Assembly (NCBI GenBank): GCA_965229885.1
Contig: CBDDJX010000003.1
Span: 1,488,001-1,552,000 of the forward strand
Reading direction: 5' to 3'
Length of the DNA: 64,000 nt
Origin: DATLLJ01 sp965229885
GTDB taxonomy: Bacteria > Acidobacteriota > Vicinamibacteria > Vicinamibacterales > CAVVIG01
The notes under the pieces were generated by a model. The model saw only the letters and a program-made list of their open reading frames with translations, made no database searches and had not been told where the DNA came from. Both the position numbers and the translations under genes were made by a program. Of this stretch, positions 36,705 through 44,135 are shown piece after piece (the first letter of the stretch is position 1; every line of letters begins with the position of its first letter).

Positions 36705-36806
36705 CTTCTGTTACCCTTCTCCCCGGACCGCACCAGCATGGACCTAACGATAGCATGCATGTCGTACGGGGCGTGCGGCTTGAGCCGGACAGTGACGATC
36801 GAACAA

Positions 36807-37264
36807 TCACGATCCCGGATGCTGGATGAGGTAGCGCGGCTGGGGCGCGAAGATATTCGACGCGTAGGCCGTCCTGATGGCGCGTCCGGACGAGTCGAAT
36901 GCCACAAAGCTGACACCGCGCTCGACGATCAGCGTATGGTGATGGGCCGCGATGACGTGTCCGACACGACGACCGCGCAAGCGAGGGCGCCTTCCGCCGC
37001 GGATGCCAGGTCCAACGCGTGCGCAGGTGTGCCCCTTGCGATCCAGTGGAAGACGGTGCCGATCGCGGTGTAGAGGGGGTACCCATCGCGCGGCGTGAGG
37101 AGAGGGGTGCCGATCCGCGCCTGAAACGAAGGCGTGTCGCCCAGGTCCATGTCGGGCAATAGCGTCGCGCGATAGAGGACAAGGGCCGCGAGGCCGACGG
37201 AGGCTGCCACCAGCAGAGCGGCTCGGCGGCGCAGCACGGCGTCACCCTTTGCGCTTTGCGCCAA
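36807..37264 (-). pseudogene. Remnant of a DUF2723-type glycosyltransferase gene
   Basis: From ATG 37264 about 95 residues match the start of DUF2723 / protein O-mannosyltransferase-like membrane proteins: ALVLYRATLLPDMDLGDTPS, IGTPLLTPRDGYPLYTAIGT, AHALDLASAAEGALACAVVV. Those proteins are several hundred residues long. After the frame ends, another frame gives HTLIVERGVSFVAFDSSGRA and a stop at 36807, which looks like a C-terminus. The middle is deleted. The IS481 element lies about 80 bases beyond. It overlaps the end of the polX gene by 23 bases. Confidence 0.6.
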
Positions 37265-38909
37265 TCACGGAGCGGATCTCACCGAGCGGCCTGGTGTTCA
37301 CGACATGCCGGCGCTCGACCCAGCCTCGCCGCGCCGTCGTCACGCCGAGCTCCATCTGCATTTCCAGCAACTCCGCGCGGTGGCAGTCGCTGTTGACCGC
37401 CATCATGGCGCCGGCGGCGATGGCCCGTCGCGACAAGGGGCCGTCGAGATCGAGGTGGACCGGCGACCCGTCGATTTCCACGATCGTGCGCGTCTCGACC
37501 GCCATCTCGAACAGCGCGTCGTAATCGAGATCGTAGCCTGGCCGATGAGGCACGAGGCGGTTGGTTGGATGTGTGATCAGCGTCACGAGCGGATGCTTCA
37601 TCGCGGCGCCGTAGCGCCGGAGCAGCTGTTCGCCAGACTGGCCGGCACGCTCGTGCAGCGACGCCAGCACGATGTCGAGCCGCTCGAGAATGCGGTCAGG
37701 AAAGTCGAGACGCCCGTCCGGGAGGATGTCGACCTCGCAGCCGTGGAGAATCGCGATATCCGGATACCGTTCGCGCAGCCGGGCAATCTCGTCAGCCTGC
37801 CGTGCGATCGACTCGACGGAAAGATTGCGCGACGCAGCGGAACGCGGCGAATGGTCGGTAATCGCGATGTACTCGTAGGCTAGCCCTCGGCACGCCTCGA
37901 CCATCGCTTCGACCGTGTCGCGGCCGTCGCTGAAGTCGGTATGCATGTGGAGGTCGCCGCGAATATCGGCCCTGGACAGCAGCGCGGGCAGCACGCCGTT
38001 CTTCGCCGCCTGAATCTCCTCGTCGCCGTCGCGAATCTCCGGCGGGATGAAAGGCAGATCCAGGGCGGCGTACATCTCCTCCTCGGTCGCGGCTGGACGC
38101 AGGGTGCCATCGACGCTCTGCAGACCGTCCATGGTCAGGCGCCAGTTGGTCGTGAGGGCGTGCGCACGGAGCGAGGCGAGATGGGCGCTCGATCCGGTGG
38201 CCTGCAGCAGCGTCGCGCCCGCATTTGACGGTTCCGGCAGGCGCACGCCGACCTGAACGCGCTCGAGCCGGAAGTACAGCCGTCGATCACTTCGATGAGG
38301 ATTGCGGACAACGTCAGGCAGCCGGATCAGCTCGGCGATGGCGTCGGCGGGATTGGCGGTTGCGGCGACGATCTCGATGTCGCCAACCGTATCTTGTCCA
38401 CGACGCAGCGAGCCGCCAGGACTGGCCCAGATCACGCCTGGTGTGGAACGGAGCTGCTTGAGAATCGGCCCCGCCAGGGTGACCGCACGGCCCAGCGCGA
38501 TCCGCGGAACCGCCCGCCGGAGACCGGGCAGCGACGCCGCAATCGCATCTTCGATCGATCCGTTCAGGCCCTCGACGTCGCGGATGGCGTGATCCGATAC
38601 GGCGGCTGCCAGATCGCCGGCGGACGTCACGTTCAGCGCCTGGTGAAGCGCCGCCAGCTGTTCCACGGTGACTGCGCCCGATTCAAACAGCCAGCGGAGA
38701 TCAGCCGGCAGGTCGGCGATCGCCAATTCCATCAGGACCCAGGCGGCTGATTCGTACATGTGTTTCAACCGCTGGAGGACGTCGGCGTCGGCATTCGCCG
38801 GCGGCCGATTCAGTAAAGCGCCGAGATTGGCATCCGAGTCGATCCCGTGGCCGCGCACGAACCTGGCGGCGCGAGCGAACACCGCCTGATCGGCGGAGTC
38901 GCCACGCAT
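37242..38909 (-). CDS. polX: PolX/PHP-domain protein with degenerate polymerase site
   Basis: PolX-family protein, 555 residues: N-terminal HhH and polymerase-beta-like part and C-terminal PHP phosphoesterase. The PHP metal sites are intact (RGDLHMHTDFSDG with His321/His323, AITDHSPRSA, ILHGCEVDIL, ITHP, NSDCHR). In the polymerase half GGSLRRGQDTVGDIEIV keeps Asp177 but has Glu179, and the expected VDLRV third carboxylate is VGVRL (Gly221). So it is likely a nuclease or phosphatase rather than a polymerase. The open frame continues upstream (LPKVLEQLALLAAMRGD), so the true start may be earlier, possibly a CTG. Confidence 0.8.
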   Translation of the reverse strand: MRGDSADQAVFARAARFVRGHGIDSDANLGALLNRPPANADADVLQRLKHMYESAAWVLMELAIADLPADLRWLFESGAVTVEQLAALHQALNVTSAGDLAAAVSDHAIRDVEGLNGSIEDAIAASLPGLRRAVPRIALGRAVTLAGPILKQLRSTPGVIWASPGGSLRRGQDTVGDIEIVAATANPADAIAELIRLPDVVRNPHRSDRRLYFRLERVQVGVRLPEPSNAGATLLQATGSSAHLASLRAHALTTNWRLTMDGLQSVDGTLRPAATEEEMYAALDLPFIPPEIRDGDEEIQAAKNGVLPALLSRADIRGDLHMHTDFSDGRDTVEAMVEACRGLAYEYIAITDHSPRSAASRNLSVESIARQADEIARLRERYPDIAILHGCEVDILPDGRLDFPDRILERLDIVLASLHERAGQSGEQLLRRYGAAMKHPLVTLITHPTNRLVPHRPGYDLDYDALFEMAVETRTIVEIDGSPVHLDLDGPLSRRAIAAGAMMAVNSDCHRAELLEMQMELGVTTARRGWVERRHVVNTRPLGEIRSVIGAKRKG

Positions 38910-38987
38910 GGCCGCGAGCAGCGCAAGCTGTTCCAGTACCTTGGGAAGTGAAGCCGCGGCCGCGGGCTGGTGATCGGGGAAAATCCG

Positions 38988-39383
38988 CTAGCCTTTCAAT
39001 GCGCCGGGCTCAGGCGGGGCCATCACGGGCGCCGGTTTTGTCTCAGTCGGGAGATTGGCGGCGAGCCAGTCGCTGATGCCGCCCTGGAGCGCCACCGCGC
39101 GGTGGCCCAGACGGATCAGCTCGGCCACGACATGCGAGCTGGACAGTTCGTTCGGATCCGAGTCGTACACGACGATCTCGCGATCGCGGGGCAGTGAGGC
39201 TGCACCACTCGCATAGCGGATCGCGCCTGGGAGCCGCACCGTGCTGTGTTCGTAGGGATACTTCAACCGCGCGTCAATGACCACGGGCGGCGCGCTGCCG
39301 TCGAGGCGCTGCTTCAGATCTTCTCGGCTGATGCGGGGAACGGGCACGACAGGTATTGTGATCGCCCGCGCGGAGGCTGTCAA
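38988..39383 (-). CDS. Rhodanese-like domain protein lacking the catalytic cysteine
   Basis: A 131-residue rhodanese fold: ISREDLKQRLDGSAPPVVID, a CDC25-like TVRLPGAIRYASG segment and ALQGGISDWLAANLP at the end. The active-site loop, normally CxxGxRS, reads VVYDSDPNELSSS, with no Cys, so sulfur transfer is not expected and a binding or regulatory role is likelier. Its stop codon TAG is the boundary of the open frame that continues into polX, suggesting coupling. Confidence 0.72.
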   Translation of the reverse strand: MTASARAITIPVVPVPRISREDLKQRLDGSAPPVVIDARLKYPYEHSTVRLPGAIRYASGAASLPRDREIVVYDSDPNELSSSHVVAELIRLGHRAVALQGGISDWLAANLPTETKPAPVMAPPEPGALKG

Positions 39384-39408
39384 CTCGGCAGGACCCGTAG
39401 TCCTGCCC

Positions 39409-39633
39409 TTAGCGGAGGGCGGCCTGACGATCGAAGGTCAGCACCTGCACGACGCGTGGGGTCGTCTTCACGGCTGGCTTCGGCGCGGTCATCACCGTCT
39501 GAGGTTTCGCATCGAGCGCCCATCCGCCGGATCGATGGCCGCAGTGGACGCAGCGGAGGAAGATGGCCCCGGGCTCACACCACATGCCGTAGTCGTGGCG
39601 CCCGGAGAGATAACAGTTAAACCAGTTCCACAT
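39409..39633 (-). CDS. Small putative zinc-binding protein
   Basis: A 74-residue protein starting MWNWFNCYLSGRHDYGMWCE with Cys/His positions C7, H13, C19 and the CVHCGH motif (about 28-33), which resembles a treble-clef or zinc-ribbon site; the tail KPQTVMTAPKPAVKTT is disordered. I think it is a real small conserved gene because of the Cys/His spacing and its place 25 bases upstream of the rhodanese gene on the same strand. Function unknown. Confidence 0.55.
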   Translation of the reverse strand: MWNWFNCYLSGRHDYGMWCEPGAIFLRCVHCGHRSGGWALDAKPQTVMTAPKPAVKTTPRVVQVLTFDRQAALR

Positions 39634-39829
39634 GACGTGCCTCGATCAAGTTTCGGTTGGCCACCCTGTGGCAATAGCGGTGCCGACCTCAAGCCTTCTT
39701 GATTGCTCAAATATCTTGAGAAATGGTGTGTCAGAGGGGGCACTCGTGTGTGCCAAAAACACACAATTGGTAGCCTGGGAACAGCTTTGTAGGAAGATGT
39801 GGGGCAGAGTCGGAGCAACGGACGCCCAT
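39634..39829. other. Intergenic region with two short inverted repeats
   Basis: No gene is visible in these 196 bases. There is a small palindrome CTCAAATATCTTGAG (about 39708-39722) and a GTGTG...CACAC hairpin with an A-rich loop shortly after. This A/T-richer patch between divergent genes probably holds promoters for both sides, but I cannot place boxes with confidence. Confidence 0.35.
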
Positions 39830-40171
39830 ATGGCACGAGAGCTCGACATCAAAGGCCGCCGGTACTGGATTCTGTCCGAGCCGGAGGCGGGTGGCTGGAA
39901 GGCGAGCGTGGCCGAGGTTCTGGAGGACGGGTCGAGCGAGCAGGTCGGGATCGACGCCGGCGGCGAAACGCGCGGTGCGGCCGACGATGCGGCCGAGTGG
40001 AAGCGTATCGGCGAAAAGCAAAGCGCCACGGCGGGTCCTGTCCGCGAACAGCCCCACCGGGTGCTCGGCCCAAAAGCACTTGTCACGGCTGACGCCTCCG
40101 CGCCCGGCGGGGCGCCCCGTTCGCGGCCACCCGCGACCGGCGCTGTACAAATTGACCGTACGGTCCACTAG
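39830..40171 (+). CDS. Hypothetical protein, C-terminus possibly altered
   Basis: A 113-residue frame from ATG 39830. The first 60 residues look like a real small soluble protein (IKGRRYWILSEPEAGGWKAS, then VAEVLEDGSSEQVGIDAGGE, ending GAADDAAEWKR), while the remainder is Pro/Ala/Arg-rich and poor in structure, suggesting a frame change near 40010. The stop codon is the last bases before a 21-bp inverted repeat that bounds a small mobile-like element. No family recognised. Confidence 0.45.
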   Translation: MARELDIKGRRYWILSEPEAGGWKASVAEVLEDGSSEQVGIDAGGETRGAADDAAEWKRIGEKQSATAGPVREQPHRVLGPKALVTADASAPGGAPRSRPPATGAVQIDRTVH

Positions 40172-40322
40172 TACGACTTTGTCAGATCGATCTCGTGGTT
40201 TCGGCCAGAATCAGACGGTTCTCGCGAATTATCGGTAATTCCATCAGGTTCTTGGGCGACGGCGTACGAAATACGAAACACATGATCTTTTGAACGATTT
40301 CATCGATCTGACAAAGTCGTAC
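40171..40322. mobile_element. MITE-like element with perfect 21-bp terminal inverted repeats
   Basis: GTACGACTTTGTCAGATCGA(T) at 40171-40191 is exactly mirrored at 40302-40322, enclosing 110 bases that contain no start-to-stop gene. Total 152 bp. This is the architecture of a miniature inverted-repeat transposable element. It sits at the 3' end of the DUF4159 gene, whose frame runs into it and stops inside the far repeat. No autonomous partner with these ends is in the window. Confidence 0.6.
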
Positions 40323-41149
40323 GTGCGTCATCGCGTAGACCAGCGCGTTCACCCCAAAGGCGTAGCCGCGAGCAGCGAATTCCAGGAAGTACTCGCGGTC
40401 GTCGCTTTCGCGTTCGAACGCGTCGCCGAAATCGGTGTTGTACGTGATCAGCACCATGATACGGCCATGGTCGTCAAAGATCGCTCTCGCGTGCGGCACA
40501 GCACTGCTGGGCCCTCGCTCTGACGTCGCGCCGCGAGTCTCGATCCAGAAACCAATCGATGGAATCTGCGGCAACTCGCGCACGTCGTACAGCGTGTGAA
40601 ACAGCTCGTGATCGAGCGGCAGATCGACGATCGGATACGTGGCTGGCGGCAGCGCTTTGGCGATTTCTCCGGACCAATTGTCCCAGGCCCTGGTTCCCCA
40701 GAAGTCGTCGGCCCACAGGAACCGCCCTTCTGCAGGCAGTCGCGTAACGCAGCCGCTTCCGCGGCATCGAAATACGATCCCCCGGGCTCGGTCATCATGG
40801 TGAACGGACACTTGTACAGCTCCGGATCCGTCAAGCGGATGAGGATGTGCCGGATCTGGCCGGCCGGATCGTGGCTGACGGGCGCTTTGGTCAGCTCCGA
40901 GAGGCGGAACGAGAGGTTCAGATCGGCGCGCGGGTAATCCACACTCCATCCGCCGCCGTCGCCCACCGGCTGGTTCCGGAAGGAAATTCGGCAGAACAGA
41001 AAGCTGCCTGTGTAGCTGCCCGCAGGGACGTACCTGACAGGCTCGCGGCCGCGGCCGAACCTGAATTGCGCCGCGCTCGGCGAGGCGAAGAGTAGAAGAC
41101 CCACGACGGAAATGAGCCCGACGACACCGGAGGCTGGGTGGCGTGGCAC
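40182..41149 (-). pseudogene. DUF4159 protein gene with one frameshift and a MITE-derived tail
   Basis: A signal peptide (VVGLISVVGLLLFASPSAAQ) and the frame FRFGRGREPVRYVPAGSYTG run to LRDCLQKGG, where one T is missing (40720-40721; GGTTCC where GGTTTCC keeps frame); the other frame continues FLWADDFWGTRAWDNWSGEI, LPLDHELFHTLYDVRELPQI, and RGYAFGVNALVYAMTH. This is a DUF4159 protein of unknown function, usually exported. Natural proteins of this family seem to end near YAMTH; the last 45 residues here come from the MITE-like element. Divergent from the methyltransferase gene. Confidence 0.7.
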
Positions 41150-41191
41150 GCCCTTAGTCGATAGCTATAATTCGCCCCAAGGAGAGGACAG

Positions 41192-42013
41192 ATGAAGGCA
41201 TCGCAGCTATGGCGACGTTCGCCGTTGGCTCTTGGTCTCTCGCTTCTGGCCGTCAGCGCGCTCGTGCAAGCGCAGACGACCCGCCAGCCGTTTCAGCCGG
41301 ACGTGGGCCAGCCAGGAAAAGATGTCGTCTGGGTGCCGACGCCACAGGCACTTGTCGACCGGATGCTCGACATGGCGAATGTCACGCCAAGGGATTACGT
41401 CATCGACCTCGGATCGGGCGACGGCCGGACGGTCGTCAGCGCGGCGAAGCGCGGAGCCCGGGCGCACGGCATCGAATACAACCCGGACATGGTGGCGCTA
41501 TCCCAGCGGAATGCCGCCGCCGAAGGCCTGAGCGCCAGAGCGACGTTTGAGAAAGTCGACATCTTCGAGGGTGATTTCTCGCAGGCGAGCGTGATCACCA
41601 TGTTCTTGCTCCCTGAAATCAATCTCAGGCTGCGTCCGAAGATTCTCGATCTCAAGCCCGGCACCCGCATCGCGTCGAACAGCTTCACGATGGACGACTG
41701 GTCGCCCGACGAGACCTCCGTCGTCGGCGGTGACTGTGGGTCGTGGTGCACGGCGCTTTTCTGGATCGTGCCGGGAAAGGTCGCCGGCATCTGGCAGGTT
41801 CCTCAGGGGCAGCTCAATCTGGTGCAACGGTTTCAGATGCTGTCCGGCACACTCCGGAACCCTGACGGGGCCCTCCCGATTCTCAACGGAAGACTGCGTG
41901 GCGATCAGGTCAGTTTCAGTGCCGGGGGTGTCGAGTACGCAGGGCGGGTCAGTGGCACCACCATTGAGGGAACCTCGTCGGGACGTCCCGGCTGGCGCGC
42001 GACGCGCCCGTAG
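41192..42013 (+). CDS. Exported SAM-dependent methyltransferase-like protein
   Basis: A 273-residue protein with a clear signal peptide (SPLALGLSLLAVSALVQA, cleavage before QTTRQPF) followed by a class I methyltransferase core: VTPRDYVIDLGSGDGRTVVS (motif I), ARAHGIEYNPDMVALSQRNA (motif II), VDIFEGDFSQASVITMFLLP and IASNSFTMDDWSP. Such a SAM-binding fold outside the cytoplasm is odd, since SAM is not expected there. TATAAT (41166-41171) and AAGGAGAGG (41179-41187) precede ATG 41192. The C-terminal 80 residues look beta-rich. Confidence 0.75.
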   Translation: MKASQLWRRSPLALGLSLLAVSALVQAQTTRQPFQPDVGQPGKDVVWVPTPQALVDRMLDMANVTPRDYVIDLGSGDGRTVVSAAKRGARAHGIEYNPDMVALSQRNAAAEGLSARATFEKVDIFEGDFSQASVITMFLLPEINLRLRPKILDLKPGTRIASNSFTMDDWSPDETSVVGGDCGSWCTALFWIVPGKVAGIWQVPQGQLNLVQRFQMLSGTLRNPDGALPILNGRLRGDQVSFSAGGVEYAGRVSGTTIEGTSSGRPGWRATRP

Positions 42014-42016
42014 CGA

Positions 42017-42721
42017 CTATTCGCCCAGATACGCTTCGCGGACGCGCGGATGACTTGCGATCGTCGAGGCTGTGCCTTCCAGGATGACTTCGCCGGTCTC
42101 GAGGACGTAACCGCGGTCGGAGTGCTTGAGCGCCGCGCTCGCGTTTTGCTCGACCACAAGCAACGTCGTCCCGGCGGCCTTGATCTCGTCGATCGTGCTG
42201 AAAATGGTGTGGCAGACAAGCGGTGCCAGTCCGAGCGAGGGCTCATCGAGCAGCAGGAGTTTCGGGTGCGACATGAGGGCCCGTGCGATGGCGAGCATCT
42301 GCTGCTCGCCTCCCGACAGCGTCCCGGCCGACTGACTGATCCGCTCTTTGAGCCTGGGAAAAAGCGTGAACCCGTACTCGAGGTCCCGCGCGATCGCGAC
42401 TGGCTCCTTCTTGAGATAGGCGCCCATCTCGAGATTCTCGAGGACGGTCAGGTTGGCAAAAATCCCGCGGCCCTCAGGAGACATGGAGATGCCGCGCGCA
42501 ACGCGGCGGTGCGCGGGGACGCCCGTGATCTCCTCGCCCTCGAAAATCACCCGTCCGCTTTTGGGCGTCAATAACCCCGTGATCGCCCGCAGCGTCGTCG
42601 ACTTGCCGGCGCCGTTGGCCCCGATGAGCGCCACCACTTCGCCCGCGTTCACCGTAATCGACACGTTGCGGAGTGCGTGGATCGCGCCGTAGAAGACGTT
42701 GAGGTTCTCGATCAGGAGCAC
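42017..42721 (-). CDS. livF: Branched-chain amino-acid ABC transporter ATPase LivF
   Basis: A 234-residue ABC ATPase: Walker A LIGANGAGKSTTLRAITGLL, LivF-like Q-loop region SPEGRGIFANLTVLENLEMG, signature LSGGEQQMLAIARALM and Walker B LLLLDEPSLGLAP. Length and the 'EGRxIF' wording separate it from LivG. It belongs with livKHMG at 45769-49675 but is cut off from them by a 3-kb island of a dead kinase gene, a toxin-antitoxin pair and an IS, so it may need its own promoter. Confidence 0.9.
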   Translation of the reverse strand: MLLIENLNVFYGAIHALRNVSITVNAGEVVALIGANGAGKSTTLRAITGLLTPKSGRVIFEGEEITGVPAHRRVARGISMSPEGRGIFANLTVLENLEMGAYLKKEPVAIARDLEYGFTLFPRLKERISQSAGTLSGGEQQMLAIARALMSHPKLLLLDEPSLGLAPLVCHTIFSTIDEIKAAGTTLLVVEQNASAALKHSDRGYVLETGEVILEGTASTIASHPRVREAYLGE

Positions 42722-42730
42722 AATGGTTCC

Positions 42731-43252
42731 TCACTTCCTGAGCCCCGCCTCCCAGTTGAGAACGACGGTGATCGGCGACGCCATCGCCTCGTCGACGGCC
42801 ACGTTCATCAAGAAGCGGCCGTCAGGGGCGACCGCATACTGCTGCTTCCTGCTAGCGGCCAAATGACAGTAGCAAGCCGCGTCAGGAAGAGCGGCACGGG
42901 CGCGCCTGCCTCCAGCGTCTGCCGATCCATCCCCACTGTGACTGGCCCCGGAGTGGCTGAGCTGTCACCTGGTCGAGCGGGGAGTCGCGGAGATAACGCG
43001 CAGCGGGAATCGCCAACGCAGCGACGGCCACGAGCGCGATCGCCGCCCGCGGTTTGCCAGCGCTCGTCCGGATCTTTCACGAGGCATGTGCTGACGATGC
43101 GATCCAGTGCGGGCGGAGCAAGTGGCTCGAGGCTAGCAATCGACGGTGGCGTGTCCTTCAGGATCGCGCCAATCAAACTCGCGTGGCTCTTGCCCGTGAA
43201 TGCCTTCCTGCCGGCGAGCATCTCGTACAGCACCGCGCCAAAGGCCGGCCGC
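42731..43252 (-). pseudogene. Remnant of a PknB-type Ser/Thr kinase with propeller tail
   Basis: The upstream end begins inside a kinase domain (FGAVLYEMLAGRKAFTGKSH, then ALDRIVSTCLVKDPDERWQT, subdomains IX-XI). After a deleted middle, fragments of the C-terminal PD40 propeller follow in different frames (QTLEAGAPVPLFLTRLATV; then YAVAPDGRFLMNVAVDEAMA and a final VVLNWEAGLRK before the stop at 42731). Intact proteins of this type exceed 800 residues. The kinase N-lobe is missing exactly where hepT begins. Confidence 0.75.
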
Positions 43253-43686
43253 TACATCCCCGACCGTCGGAGAAACGCTTCGACGGCCTCGACAAGCTGC
43301 GGATAGATGTCCAGCGTCGTCGTGATGGCCGCGAGCACTTTCGCGTCGTCGATCCCCTCGTACTCGTGCACGAGGCGGTTTCGCAATCCGGCAGACGGCG
43401 CCAACCGCTGCGCGAGCTCGCGTGGAACAATCTGGAGCGTGCCGAGGGCGAGGAATCCGCCGTAGTAGTCCTCGGGAATCGCGGCGCCGTGCTCGGCGAT
43501 CAGATGCGCGTTGATGTCCAGCGCGGCTTCGATGGCTTCCTGCAGGAGCCGCTCGGCGGCCTTCCGTTCGTACAGACGCTGTCGATACTCATCGAGCGAC
43601 AGCCGCGCGAGCGGGCCAAGCGCGGTCAGCGCCTCCGCGATGTGACCGAGCTTCCGCCGAATGACGGCCGCGTCGACCGGACTCAC
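43252..43686 (-). CDS. hepT: HepT-type HEPN RNase toxin
   Basis: A 144-residue DUF86/HEPN protein, toxin of a type VII toxin-antitoxin pair. The catalytic RX4HXY motif is present as RNRLVHEY (Arg102, His107, Tyr109); in studied systems MntA adenylylates the Tyr to silence the RNase. Helical throughout (LLQEAIEAALDINAHLIAEH; VLAAITTTLDIYPQLVEAVE). ATG overlaps the antitoxin gene by 4 bases. Its stop lies at the broken end of the kinase remnant, suggesting the module was inserted there. Confidence 0.9.
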   Translation of the reverse strand: MSPVDAAVIRRKLGHIAEALTALGPLARLSLDEYRQRLYERKAAERLLQEAIEAALDINAHLIAEHGAAIPEDYYGGFLALGTLQIVPRELAQRLAPSAGLRNRLVHEYEGIDDAKVLAAITTTLDIYPQLVEAVEAFLRRSGM

Positions 43687-44099
43687 GCCGGACGTTCGCG
43701 CGCGAGAAAGACCTCGAGCGACCTTCGCTGCGCGTCCCGCAGCTTCTTCGTGTCGGCGTACCGGCGCGACGCCAGCGATTGAAACTCCCGGAACAGGCCG
43801 GGGGCCTGCTCGAACAACACCAGACCCCGGCGCGCGACTTCAAAGGCGAGGAGGGGGCCGGCGTGCCGCAGGTCGACGAGATCGAGGCGGTTGGTCTTCA
43901 GATGCGGCGCGAGGAGCAAGTACAGCACGTCCAGATTCGCCACGCCGCCAGTCAACACCGCGACGTCCACATCGCTTCGCGCGCTCGCCCGGCCACGAGC
44001 CATCGAACCGAACAACACGACGAGCCGAAGCTCCGGCATCGACGCCGCGGCCTCGGCGAGATCATCCCGAACCGACTCGGGCGAGAAGCTCAGTTCCAC
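43683..44099 (-). CDS. mntA: MntA-type nucleotidyltransferase antitoxin
   Basis: A 138-residue minimal nucleotidyltransferase with the exact GSX10DXD motif: GSMARGRASARSDVDVAVL (Gly31-Ser32, Asp43, Asp45). It would adenylylate HepT. GTG 44099 is used because upstream of it the frame enters the insertion sequence. Overlaps hepT by 4 bases. The IS end at 44130-44140 carries an outward TTGACA 18 bases before a TACAGT, which would place the transcript start at or near the GTG. Confidence 0.88.
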   Translation of the reverse strand: MELSFSPESVRDDLAEAAASMPELRLVVLFGSMARGRASARSDVDVAVLTGGVANLDVLYLLLAPHLKTNRLDLVDLRHAGPLLAFEVARRGLVLFEQAPGLFREFQSLASRRYADTKKLRDAQRRSLEVFLARERPA

Positions 44100-44105
44100 G
44101 CGGCC

Positions 44106-44135
44106 ACTGTAGCGACCGGTTCGGTGAGGTGTCAA
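44106..44135 (-). promoter_or_regulatory. Putative hybrid promoter from IS end toward mntA-hepT
   Basis: Minus strand: TTGACA (44135-44130) lies in the terminal TGTCAACCTCT of the insertion sequence; TACAGT (44111-44106) in the flanking DNA is 18 bases downstream. The transcript would start close to the mntA GTG. The -10 is only a 4/6 match, so this is weaker than the equivalent arrangement at the second IS copy. Confidence 0.4.
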
